Assembly (NCBI RefSeq): GCF_022513585.1
Contig: NZ_JAKWBF010000012.1
Span: forward strand, 62,001-126,000
Direction: 5' to 3'
DNA length: 64,000 nt
From: Gordonia gummivorans
GTDB taxonomy: Bacteria; Actinomycetota; Actinomycetes; Mycobacteriales; Mycobacteriaceae
The notes beneath the pieces were generated by a model that had not been told where the DNA came from, did no database searches, and was given only the letters and a program-made list of their open reading frames with translations. Within the stretch, counting starts at the first letter, position 1; every line of letters begins with the position of its first letter. The position numbers and the translations under genes were made by a program. This document shows positions 38,329 to 46,782 of this stretch, piece by piece.

Positions 38329-39428
38329 TGACCGCGGTCGCGCTGGGGTTACCTACGCGTCGGGTGGCGCAGCCCGCGACGTGGAACCCGCGCGAGCCCG
38401 CCCCGGTCGACGGCCCGCTCGTGGACACATTCGGCCGCGTGGCTCGTGATCTGCGGGTGTCGGTTACCGACCGGTGCAACCTGCGGTGCACCTACTGCAT
38501 GCCCGCCGAGGGCCTGGACTGGATGGATACCGCCGACGTCCTGACCACCGAGGAGATGGTGCGCATCCTCACCGTCGCCGTGCGCGACCTCGGGATCGAG
38601 CGGATCCGATTCACCGGCGGTGAGCCGCTGCTGCGCCGCGACCTCGAAGAGATCATCGCGCGGGTCGCCGGGTTGCCGCAGCGACCCGAGATCGCGATGA
38701 CCACCAACGGGCTCGGGCTGACCCGGCGCGCCCAAGGACTCGTCGACGCCGGACTGAGCCGTATCAACGTCTCCCTCGACACCGTCGATGCGCAGCGCTT
38801 CGCCGAGATCACCCGGCGCGACCGGCTCGACGACGTCCTCGCCGGCCTGGCCGCCGCGCACGCCGCCGGACTCGACCCTGTGAAGGTGAACGCGGTGCTC
38901 GCCGACCACACCGATCTCGCCCGGTTGCCCGACCTGCTCGAGTACTGCCTGCGCCACGGCTACGAGCTACGCATCATCGAGCAGATGCCGCTCGACGCCG
39001 ACCACGCCTGGGTCCGTGGACAAATGGTGACGGCCGACGAGATCCTCGCCACGCTGAGGGGCACGTTCGACCTGCACGACGACCCGGCGCCCCGCGGCAG
39101 CGCACCGGCGGCCACGTGGATCGTCGGGGGCCGGCGGACCGCCTCGGGAAAACCGGCCCGGGTCGGCGTGATCGCGTCGGTGACGCGGCCGTTCTGTGGG
39201 GATTGTGACCGGACTCGCCTCACCGCGGACGGGTCTCTGCGCAACTGCCTGTTCGCCGAGACCGAGACCGATCTGCGCTCCGCACTGCGGACACTCCCCG
39301 ACCACGAGATCGATGCAGCGATCGCCGACAGCTGGCGTGCCAACGCCTGGGCCAAGGCCGCCGGGCACTCGGTCAACACCGCCGGCTTCCGCCAGCCGTC
39401 GCGGCCGATGTCGGCGATCGGCGGTTGA
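38328..39428 (+). CDS. moaA: GTP 3',8-cyclase, molybdenum cofactor biosynthesis
   Basis: Radical-SAM enzyme that starts molybdopterin synthesis by converting GTP to 3',8-cyclo-GTP. 366 residues. The N-terminal SAM [4Fe-4S] motif is CNLRCTYC (C50, C54, C57); the C-terminal cluster motif is CGDCDRTRLTADGSLRNC. The protein ends ...IGG: the double glycine at the extreme C-terminus is required in MoaA. ATG 38328 overlaps the flavin reductase stop. It is followed by moaD after 7 bp. Confidence 0.96.
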   Translation: MTAVALGLPTRRVAQPATWNPREPAPVDGPLVDTFGRVARDLRVSVTDRCNLRCTYCMPAEGLDWMDTADVLTTEEMVRILTVAVRDLGIERIRFTGGEPLLRRDLEEIIARVAGLPQRPEIAMTTNGLGLTRRAQGLVDAGLSRINVSLDTVDAQRFAEITRRDRLDDVLAGLAAAHAAGLDPVKVNAVLADHTDLARLPDLLEYCLRHGYELRIIEQMPLDADHAWVRGQMVTADEILATLRGTFDLHDDPAPRGSAPAATWIVGGRRTASGKPARVGVIASVTRPFCGDCDRTRLTADGSLRNCLFAETETDLRSALRTLPDHEIDAAIADSWRANAWAKAAGHSVNTAGFRQPSRPMSAIGG

Positions 39429-39435
39429 TCGCCCG

Positions 39436-39684
39436 ATGCGCCTGACCGTCCGCTACTTCGCTGCCGCGCGCGCGGCGTCGGGGACCGAGCACGACGTCGT
39501 CGAGATCGACGCCGACGCCACGCTCGGCGATCTGGAGCGGTTGCTCGCGGCCGAGAAGCCTTCTCTCGCTCCGGTACTGCAGCGCTGCTCCTATCTGCGT
39601 GACGAGGTCGCACTGTGCGACCGTGCTCGACGATTGGGCACGTGCGAAGTCATCGACGTCCTGCCCCCGTTTGCCGGTGGCTGA
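39436..39684 (+). CDS. moaD: Molybdopterin synthase sulfur carrier subunit
   Basis: 82 residues of the ubiquitin-like fold. MoaD carries a thiocarboxylate on its C-terminal Gly and passes sulfur to precursor Z within molybdopterin synthase. The sequence begins MRLTVRYFAAARAASG, and ends VIDVLPPFAGG, the essential GG tail. It follows moaA by 7 bp; the partner subunit MoaE is encoded in the convergent group on the other side of rpfA. Confidence 0.95.
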   Translation: MRLTVRYFAAARAASGTEHDVVEIDADATLGDLERLLAAEKPSLAPVLQRCSYLRDEVALCDRARRLGTCEVIDVLPPFAGG

Positions 39685-39698
39685 GGCCACATTTGCGA

Positions 39699-39714
39699 TG
39701 TGACCTTGCTCACA
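39699..39714. promoter_or_regulatory. Perfect CRP-type site in the rpfA upstream region
   Basis: TGTGACCTTGCTCACA is an exact match to TGTGA-N6-TCACA, the site of CRP and of mycobacterial Rv3676/GlxR-type regulators; Rv3676 is known to control rpfA in M. tuberculosis. It is 421 bp upstream of the rpfA start, and a TAGGGT (39721-39726) follows closely. Only one such perfect site was noticed in the window. Confidence 0.75.
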
Positions 39715-39959
39715 TAACGGTAGGGTAACGAGTAGGACACGAGACGACCACTAGCGCCGTGAACTGCAATGACACCAATTTCGGGCCGAAAGTCCCGAAT
39801 TCGACACCGAATTCAGCTTTACCGAGACGTGTGATTCGACCGAATGAACGACGTACTGTACGAGACGACCGCCCACGGGGGGTCACGACAAAGCAAACAG
39901 AACGATAACGTCCCGTCGGCCGCGCCGAGCCTCGCTCCGCTGACGAGACGGACCAAGAA

Positions 39960-40770
<811 letters not shown>

Positions 40771-40805
40771 TCGTCTGACGATCCGCCCACCCGGGCCCCT
40801 TGTCG

Positions 40806-40845
40806 AAGGGCCCCGCACGATGACTGATCCGTGCGGGGCCCTTTT
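40806..40845 (+). terminator. Rho-independent terminator after rpfA
   Basis: GGGCCCCGCAC (40808-40818) pairs perfectly with GTGCGGGGCCC (40831-40841) across a 12-nt loop and is followed by TTTT. It lies 36 bp after the rpfA stop, and a smaller GGGCCCCTT/AAGGGGCCC hairpin precedes it. Confidence 0.9.
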
Positions 40846-40894
40846 CCATTTCTCATCGACGGTCGCGGGGTGGCGACGAAGCTCCTCGCGAGCC

Positions 40895-41063
40895 CGAAAA
40901 AGTAGGGGAAGGAACTTCTTCCCCTGGTCTTGGAGTCCTCCCCCAGAAAATTCTCGCGGACGACTACGAACCTCGGGGAAGAAGTTCTTCCCCTAGATTT
41001 TGCGAGCACGACCAGACGCATTTCCCCAGTTCAGCGGGTGTCGGGCGACTCGCCTTCGAGTCA
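40895..41063. repeat. Dispersed repeat family A, first of two tandem copies downstream of rpfA
   Basis: AGTAGGGGAAGGAACTTCTTCCCC (40900-40923), GGAGTCCTCCCCC, CGCGGACGACTACGAA, GGGGAAGAAGTTCTTCCCC (40976-40994), AGATTTTGCGAGCACGACC, TTTCCCCAGTTCA, then CTTCGAGTCA. It is followed by a tail fragment (TTGCCGACGATCGTGGAGGCGGGAAGG, 41081-41107). Confidence 0.88.
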
Positions 41064-41249
41064 GCGTCCCTCCGTCGGCGTTGCCGACGATCGTGGAGGC
41101 GGGAAGGGTTGGCGGTTGGGCCGGTGGCCAGGATCGGGCCCCTGACGGTGGTCCTCCGGGTATATCCCAGAAGCGGACGCTGACGGGCCCGATCTCAGTC
41201 ACCGATTGCCGGTCGCCGCGTTCCGCCGACGGCGACGCCAGGAACATGC

Positions 41250-41423
41250 GCCCACAAAAAGTCGGGGAAGAAACTTCGTCCCCGACCCTTGGTGTCTTCC
41301 CCCCGAAATTTGTAGGGGACGACTGTGAACCTCGGGGAAGAAACTTCTTCCCCGAGATTTTGCGGGCACGACAGTATCGTGTTTACCCAGGTCAGAAGGC
41401 TGGTCACCGAACTCTTCGGGTCA
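41250..41423. repeat. Dispersed repeat family A, second tandem copy, next to moaE
   Basis: CCACAAAAAGTCGGGGAAGAA (to 41273), CGACTGTGAACC, GGGGAAGAAACTTCTTCCCC (41334-41353), TTTACCCAGGTCAG, CACCGAACTCTTCGGGTCA (41405-41423). The last TCA lies 15 bp, a whole number of codons, downstream of the moaE stop. The tract 40846-41435 between rpfA and moaE holds the two copies and the tail fragment; no gene. Confidence 0.88.
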
Positions 41424-41435
41424 GCGATCCGCGAA

Positions 41436-41870
41436 TCAGGCCGACCCGACCCATTCGTCGCTGCCGTCGACAAAGAACTGATGTTTCCAGACCGGCAGTC
41501 GGGCCTTCACCTCGTCGACCAGGCGCGCGCAGATCTCGAAGGCGGCGCGACGATGATCGGCCGCGACCGCCACGATGAACGCGGCGTCGCCGACCACGAG
41601 GTCGCCAACGCGGTGCGACACCGCAACCGCACGCACCTGAGCATCTTTGACGATCTCGCCGACCACTTCATCGAGCACGTTCGGCGCGGTGGGATGCGAC
41701 GAATACGAGAGCGCCGTCACTCCCCTACCGCCGTCGTGGTCGCGCACCGCACCCACGAATCCGACGATGGCTCCGGCCCGTCCGCCCGCGGCGTCGGCGA
41801 CCCACGCCTCATGTTCGACCAAATCAATGGATGATTCGGCGACGGCCGTGCGGATCTGCGGCGAACTCAC
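41436..41870 (-). CDS. moaE: Molybdopterin synthase catalytic subunit
   Basis: 144 residues. MoaE binds MoaD and converts cyclic pyranopterin monophosphate to molybdopterin. The family core is visible: [59 protein letters not shown], and the active-site segment [22 protein letters not shown] with the catalytic Lys. GTG 41870 overlaps the mog stop (ATG/GTGA type overlap, 41867-41870). It is the last gene of the minus-strand group. Confidence 0.95.
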   Translation of the reverse strand: MSSPQIRTAVAESSIDLVEHEAWVADAAGGRAGAIVGFVGAVRDHDGGRGVTALSYSSHPTAPNVLDEVVGEIVKDAQVRAVAVSHRVGDLVVGDAAFIVAVAADHRRAAFEICARLVDEVKARLPVWKHQFFVDGSDEWVGSA

Positions 41871-42367
41871 CGGTGGTCACCGCCGTGAATCTGGTCGATG
41901 GCGTGGTGCACGACGCCGGCCAGCACCTCCAGGCCGTCCCGGACACCACCGGTGGAGCCGGGCAGGTTCACCACGAGGGACGAGCCGGCCACGCCCGCTG
42001 TTCCTCGCGACAGCACAGCCGTCGGAACGGCCGGCAGGCCCGCGGCGCGGATGGCATCGGCGAGACCCGGAATCTCGAAGTCGAGCAGTTGCCGGGTCTC
42101 CTCGGGAGTCCGGTCGGTCGGGGTGAGACCCGTTCCGCCGGTGGTGATCACGAGGTGTGCGTCGGCGTATAGGGCCGCTCGGATCGCCTCGCCGACCGGT
42201 GGCCCGTCCGCGACGACGATGTGCTCGTCAACCACAAATCCCTGCGCAGTCAGCCATTCGGCGATGATCGGCCCGGACCGATCCAGGTATTGGCCGCGAC
42301 CGGCCCGCGTCGACGCGACCACGATCCAGGCGCGCAGTTCACGGCCGGGTGCGGCGTCGTCAGACAT
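41867..42367 (-). CDS. mog: Molybdopterin adenylyltransferase (MogA/MoaB family)
   Basis: 166 residues. It adenylylates molybdopterin before molybdate insertion. Motifs: [40 protein letters not shown] (the TGGTG nucleotide loop), and [22 protein letters not shown] 42367 is used; it overlaps the moaC end by 8 bp. The downstream overlap with moaE and upstream overlap with moaC show a coupled operon. Confidence 0.93.
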   Translation of the reverse strand: MSDDAAPGRELRAWIVVASTRAGRGQYLDRSGPIIAEWLTAQGFVVDEHIVVADGPPVGEAIRAALYADAHLVITTGGTGLTPTDRTPEETRQLLDFEIPGLADAIRAAGLPAVPTAVLSRGTAGVAGSSLVVNLPGSTGGVRDGLEVLAGVVHHAIDQIHGGDHR

Positions 42368-42866
42368 CGTCGTCCCGCCGCCAGGTGCCCGACTTGCCAC
42401 CGGTCTTCTCCAGCAGGCGGATGTTGTCCATGTGCGCGCGGCGGTCGACGGCCTTCACCATGTCGTGCAGGGTGAGGCCGGTGACAGCGACGGCGGTCAA
42501 CGCTTCCATCTCGACTCCCGTCTGGCCCGACGTCGAGGCCGTAGCGGTGACCTCGATCCGATCGTCGCCGATGACGAAGTCGATCTCCACCGCGGATAAC
42601 GCCAGCTGGTGGCACAGCGGGATCAGCTCGGACGTGCGTTTGGCCGCCATGATGCCCGCGATGCGGGCAGTGGCAAGGACGTCGCCCTTGGGCAGTTTGG
42701 CCTGACTGAGCAGGTCGATGACCTCGGCCGTGGTGCAGAACGTCCCACCGGCCACAGCACGCCTGTTGGTGCTCTTCTTGCCGCCCACGTCGACCATCCG
42801 GGCCGTCCCCGACTCGTCGATGTGGGTGAGGCCCGGGTCGCGGTCGGCGGAACTGGCCGACGACAT
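42360..42866 (-). CDS. moaC: Cyclic pyranopterin monophosphate synthase
   Basis: 168 residues. MoaC rearranges 3',8-cyclo-GTP to cyclic pyranopterin monophosphate. Active-site motifs are intact: [49 protein letters not shown], and [26 protein letters not shown] (the Lys and Asp are catalytic). ATG 42866 lies 4 bp after the stop of the 74-residue gene upstream. Confidence 0.95.
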   Translation of the reverse strand: MSSASSADRDPGLTHIDESGTARMVDVGGKKSTNRRAVAGGTFCTTAEVIDLLSQAKLPKGDVLATARIAGIMAAKRTSELIPLCHQLALSAVEIDFVIGDDRIEVTATASTSGQTGVEMEALTAVAVTGLTLHDMVKAVDRRAHMDNIRLLEKTGGKSGTWRRDDDV

Positions 42867-42870
42867 CAGA

Positions 42871-43095
42871 TCAGCGGTTGATGACCGTCTTGGCCTGCAC
42901 GAACGGCAGCTCGTCCTGCGGCAGCGGGAACTCGACGTCACCGAACGGCGACAGCGCACCCGAGATGTTGGTCGCGAACTCGGAGACTGCGTGCTCGCCG
43001 TCCGCGAACGGCCAGCCGTTGTCGACGTAGCGCTTCTTGCCGGACTTGTCGGCGCCGGCTTCTTCGGTCACGGTTTCTTCGGTCACAGCCAGCAT
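42871..43095 (-). CDS. Conserved small protein leading the moaC operon (Rv0863-like)
   Basis: 74 residues, soluble and acidic at the N-terminus, with a conserved C-terminal part ([21 protein letters not shown] and [19 protein letters not shown]). It corresponds in position to the small gene between moaC2 and the helicase-like gene in M. tuberculosis, as I recall. Function unknown. ATG 43095 was chosen over an upstream GTG at 43227 because the extension overlaps the divergent kinase promoter and is basic and untypical. It is 4 bp from moaC, so a Moco-related role is possible by association. Confidence 0.65.
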   Translation of the reverse strand: MLAVTEETVTEEAGADKSGKKRYVDNGWPFADGEHAVSEFATNISGALSPFGDVEFPLPQDELPFVQAKTVINR

Positions 43096-43249
43096 TCTGC
43101 CATGGCGCCTGCGACCGCACCGACCTCCTCGGCACCCAAAGATCGTCCAGTCCGTCCCACCCTGACCAACTGAATGAGTCAGCACCACGATCATCAGGCC
43201 ATTCGGTATCGTCCCTCTCGTCCCCACCCACTTGACCAGGGAGATCGAG

Positions 43250-45451
43250 GTGGCGCTGAGTCCCGGAAGTCAGATCGCCGGCTATCGCGTTCTCTCGCAG
43301 CTGGGTCAGGGTGGCATGGGCGCGGTGTATCTCGTCGACAACCCGTCGCTGGAACGACGTGAGGCACTGAAGGTCATCTCGATCGCAGGCGCGGGCGACC
43401 CGAGCTTCCAGCAGCGTTTCACCAACGAGGCCAGAACCGCCGCCAAGCTGAACCATCCGAGCATCATCACGGTCCACCAGTACGGCATCGACAACGGGGC
43501 GCCGTGGTTTTCGATGAGCTACATCGAAGGGCGGGATCTTTCGGCCGAGCGTCTCCGGCCCGCCGAGGTCGCCCAGGTCGTCGGCCAGGTGGCCGACGCG
43601 CTCGACTACGCGCACCGGCACCGGGTGATCCATCGAGACATCAAGCCCGCCAACATCATCGTGACCCGGGAACCCGGCGGGGTCGAACATGGCGGGATCG
43701 AACATGGCGGGGGTGCCATCGAACGCACCGTGGTGCTCGACTTCGGAATCGCGAAACTTGCCAACACGGCGGGACTGACCGGCACCCAGGGCTTCATCGG
43801 CACACTCGCGTACTCCGCGCCCGAGGTGATCGACGGCGGCGAGGCAACACCCGCCGCGGATCAGTACTCACTAGCCGCAACGGCGTACGCGCTGCTGACC
43901 GGGCAGCCGCCACTGGTGGGCAGCACACCGTCGGCCGTGGTCATGGCGCACGTCCGCGGTGCGATCACGCCGGTCTCGCAACTGCGGCCCGACCTGGCCG
44001 CCACCGACCATGTGTTCGCGCGGGCATTTGCGCGCAACCCCGCCGACCGATTTCCGAACTGTCGCGCGTTCGCGGCCGCTCTCGGCAGCGCATTGACCGC
44101 TCAGACGCAACCGTTCACGCCCCCACCACCGCAGACTCCGCCACCGCCGACCCCGCACCACGATCGCATTTCCACTCCGCGGCCGATACCCGGCGCGCCG
44201 ACGCCTCCGCCACCCGCGCGCCGTCGAACCGGCCTCATCGTCGCGTCGGTGGCCGCGGTCATCGTGCTTCTCGTGGCAGCCGGTGTCGGGGTGTTCTTCT
44301 GGAACAAGTCCCGATCGGGGTCCGACGAGACATCCACCACCGTGGCCGCGCAGAAGCTCATCGCGACTGACGGCGGAGCATCATGCGCGGCGCAGGGCGG
44401 CACGCTTCGATGCTGGGGCAACAACAATTTCGGACAACTCGGCGACGGAACGACGACCGAACGCCCCGCGCCCGTCTCACTCAGCGGTATGACCGAGATC
44501 ACCGATATCAGCATCGGCGCGTTCCGCAAGTCGGACAACACCTGGCCGGCGACGACCTGCGCGGTGTCTGCCAGTAAGGCATTCTGCTGGGGCGACAACG
44601 CCTTTGGTCAAGTCGGTGACGGTCAGACCGGCACCACCGTGTCGACACCCACCCAGGTCGGCTCATTGAGCGACGTCACCGCGATCTCTACCGGCTGGGG
44701 CACCACATGTGCGATTTCAGCCGGCGAGGCATATTGCTGGGGCGACAACGACCGCGGACAGCTCGGGGCGTCGACACCCCGGACGTCGACAAGCCCTGTC
44801 AAGGTTCCCGGTCTCACCGGAGTGCGGGCCATCGCAACCGGATTCGGCACCACCTGCGCGATCGCCGACACCGGCCTGCATTGCTGGGGCGACAACCGAA
44901 CAGGGCAGGTCGGAAACGGCTCGACCTCCACGGAACCAGTGGCACCGACGAAGGTCGCGCTGGACAAGGTCACCTCGGTGTCCGTCGGCGGCTACAACTA
45001 CGACCCGAACACGGAAGACAGTGCGGACGGCGAGTACCGCCGCACAACATGCGCCACCGCCGACGGCAAAGCCTATTGCTGGGGTGACAACACGTACGGT
45101 CAGATCGGCGACGGCACGACCACCCAGCGCACGTCACCGACGCCCGTCAACGCACTCGACGGCGTGACGTCGATTGCCACCGGGTGGACTTCCACGTGCG
45201 CCGCCGCACAAGGCAAAGCCTATTGCTGGGGCGACAACGCCGATGGCCAGCTCGGGTTCTCGAGCGACGGGCAGGTGGCAATACCGCACGAGGTGACCGG
45301 ACCGGAAGGTCTGACGACGGTGGCCGCAGGTTTCGGGACTGCCTGCGCACAATCGGACTCCGAAGTGTTGTGTTGGGGCAACAACAGCAACGGCCAAGTG
45401 GGGAACGGCAACACGACCGACCAACCCACGCCGCACAAGGTGTCCTTCTAG
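43250..45451 (+). CDS. Membrane Ser/Thr protein kinase with extracytoplasmic seven-repeat RCC1-like propeller
   Basis: 733 residues from GTG 43250 (AGGGAG 6 nt upstream; TTG 43232 is the alternative). The cytosolic PknB-type kinase domain (~10-270) has [18 protein letters not shown] (Lys), [16 protein letters not shown] and YSAPEV. A proline-rich juxtamembrane stretch (~285-320), one membrane helix ([20 protein letters not shown]) and an exported domain follow. That domain has seven repeats, each with the motif CWG(D/N)N..GQ(L/V/I)G and a second Cys 10-15 residues before, i.e. a seven-bladed RCC1/BLIP-II-like propeller with a Cys pair per blade. It lacks PASTA domains. A signal-binding role is inferred. 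The stop codon is made in part by a MITE-like element. Confidence 0.88.
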   Translation: MALSPGSQIAGYRVLSQLGQGGMGAVYLVDNPSLERREALKVISIAGAGDPSFQQRFTNEARTAAKLNHPSIITVHQYGIDNGAPWFSMSYIEGRDLSAERLRPAEVAQVVGQVADALDYAHRHRVIHRDIKPANIIVTREPGGVEHGGIEHGGGAIERTVVLDFGIAKLANTAGLTGTQGFIGTLAYSAPEVIDGGEATPAADQYSLAATAYALLTGQPPLVGSTPSAVVMAHVRGAITPVSQLRPDLAATDHVFARAFARNPADRFPNCRAFAAALGSALTAQTQPFTPPPPQTPPPPTPHHDRISTPRPIPGAPTPPPPARRRTGLIVASVAAVIVLLVAAGVGVFFWNKSRSGSDETSTTVAAQKLIATDGGASCAAQGGTLRCWGNNNFGQLGDGTTTERPAPVSLSGMTEITDISIGAFRKSDNTWPATTCAVSASKAFCWGDNAFGQVGDGQTGTTVSTPTQVGSLSDVTAISTGWGTTCAISAGEAYCWGDNDRGQLGASTPRTSTSPVKVPGLTGVRAIATGFGTTCAIADTGLHCWGDNRTGQVGNGSTSTEPVAPTKVALDKVTSVSVGGYNYDPNTEDSADGEYRRTTCATADGKAYCWGDNTYGQIGDGTTTQRTSPTPVNALDGVTSIATGWTSTCAAAQGKAYCWGDNADGQLGFSSDGQVAIPHEVTGPEGLTTVAAGFGTACAQSDSEVLCWGNNSNGQVGNGNTTDQPTPHKVSF

Positions 45452-45610
45452 GGCGTGTCTCCCAATGCCACTGCGAGGGATTGGCGGAGTCGATTGTGCC
45501 CTGGGAAGGCGGAGCAGAGAGCAATAGCGGCGCTATTGTGATTCGACGACAACGAGCCAGGGTGCAATCGAGCCGCCAAGACCCGCAAAGGGCATTGGGA
45601 GACACGCCCT
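45450..45610. mobile_element. 161-bp MITE-like element with 20-bp perfect terminal inverted repeats
   Basis: The ends AGGGCGTGTCTCCCAATGCC and its exact reverse complement match 20/20. Inner arms also pair (ATTGGCGGAGTCGATTG...CCCTGG with CCAGGG...CAATCGAGCCGCCAAG), and the centre CAATAGCGGCGCTATTG (45522-45538) is a perfect 8+1+8 palindrome, so the whole element can form one long hairpin. It encodes nothing. The first base A is inside the TAG stop of the kinase gene (45449-45451). No clear target duplication can be read; a TA/TG-type flank is the best candidate. A parent transposase is not in the window. Confidence 0.85.
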
Positions 45611-45612
45611 GG

Positions 45613-46722
45613 TCAGCTGTTTTCCCCTCGCGCCACGACGTCCCACCGCTCGGTCACATCACCTCGATCGTCGACGATCATCAGCTCGTCGACCAGGTTG
45701 ACGGCGGTACAGACATGATTGGGAATCAACCGGATTCGTGATCCGATCGCCGGAATGCCTTCCGAAGCCGCACCATCGGGGAACTCGACGACGGCATGAT
45801 GTTCCGACAGCGACGTCACGCGGGCGTCGAGGTGATCCGGCAGACGACCGAACCCTGTTGTCCACGAAGGACGGTCCGCGCCGAGGATCTTGCTGCCAGC
45901 ATCGACGACGACGCGGTGGCCGGTGCGGTGGACCACCGTCGTCACCGCCCACAGGCTCGCGTCGTGGATGCCGCACGAGCACATCTCCAACTGCTGCGCG
46001 TCGTTGAACGGGTAGACACCGGGCCGGATCTCGGTGAGTACCCCACCGTCGGCGAAGTCCAGGGTCGGTGTCGAGCCACCACTGCGCACCCGAGGCTCGA
46101 TCCCCTCGTCGGACAGTCGTTGCGCGGCAACGGAAAGCACCCTCGCCTCGTCGTGAGCCGCGTCGCGCCGGGTATCACCGATCCCATATCCGTGCCCAGG
46201 AAAGGTGAACACACCCACCACGTCGAGACCCAGATCTCTTGCCGCCGAGGCTACTTCACCTGACCGCTCGGGCGCCACCCCGGTGCGGTGCTGCCCCGAG
46301 TCGACCTCGATCACCACCTCGACCGACCGAGTGCCCAGCTCACCGGCCAACTGGCGCGCGCCCTCGACGGAATCGACCCCGACCCGAACGCGCACCTGGT
46401 CGGCCAGCGCGGCCAGCCTGCGACCCTTGGTGCCGGTCACCCACAACGGATAGGCGATGAACAGATCACGACATCCGGTCGCGGCGGCGTGCGCGGCGAA
46501 CACCTCGGCCTCGCCGATCGTCGCCACGGTCAAACCCGTCGCGCCGGCAGCGATCTGACGCCGCGCCACCTCGAGGCATTTGTGCGTCTTCGCGTGCGGT
46601 CTCAGTTCCAGTCCCGCGGCGCGGGCCACCCCGGCCACCCGATCCAGATTGTGCTGCATTCGTGCCGCGTCCACGGCCAGAAACGGAGTGTCGGGCCCGG
46701 CCGGCACAGAATCAACTGGCAT
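45613..46722 (-). CDS. D-threonine aldolase/D-serine dehydratase-like PLP enzyme
   Basis: 369 residues of the fold-type III (alanine-racemase-like) family that includes D-threonine aldolase and D-serine dehydratase (DSD1). The PLP lysine is in LRPHAKTHK (about residue 45); the barrel continues with VDSGQHRTG and GVFTFPGHGYG. The C-terminal domain has the metal-binding motif IPNHVCTAVNL (His and Cys) typical of these enzymes. The specific substrate cannot be told. It is convergent with the kinase gene across a MITE-like element, and divergent from the helicase-like gene (60 bp). Confidence 0.85.
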   Translation of the reverse strand: MPVDSVPAGPDTPFLAVDAARMQHNLDRVAGVARAAGLELRPHAKTHKCLEVARRQIAAGATGLTVATIGEAEVFAAHAAATGCRDLFIAYPLWVTGTKGRRLAALADQVRVRVGVDSVEGARQLAGELGTRSVEVVIEVDSGQHRTGVAPERSGEVASAARDLGLDVVGVFTFPGHGYGIGDTRRDAAHDEARVLSVAAQRLSDEGIEPRVRSGGSTPTLDFADGGVLTEIRPGVYPFNDAQQLEMCSCGIHDASLWAVTTVVHRTGHRVVVDAGSKILGADRPSWTTGFGRLPDHLDARVTSLSEHHAVVEFPDGAASEGIPAIGSRIRLIPNHVCTAVNLVDELMIVDDRGDVTERWDVVARGENS

Positions 46723-46769
46723 GGGCCCAGCCTGTCACCCGCGACCCCGCAATCGGAACCCGGCGTCGG

Positions 46770-46775
46770 TAGACT
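46770..46775 (+). promoter_or_regulatory. Putative leaderless -10 box of the helicase-associated gene
   Basis: TAGACT is 7 nt before ATG 46783; there is no Shine-Dalgarno sequence. Confidence 0.45.
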
Positions 46776-46782
46776 CGATCGA

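Noticed and set aside
45450-45610. Simple intrinsic terminator for the kinase gene
   Set aside because: The hairpin is 161 bp long with perfect 20-bp ends and lacks a T-tract; a MITE-like element explains it better, although it may still stop transcription.
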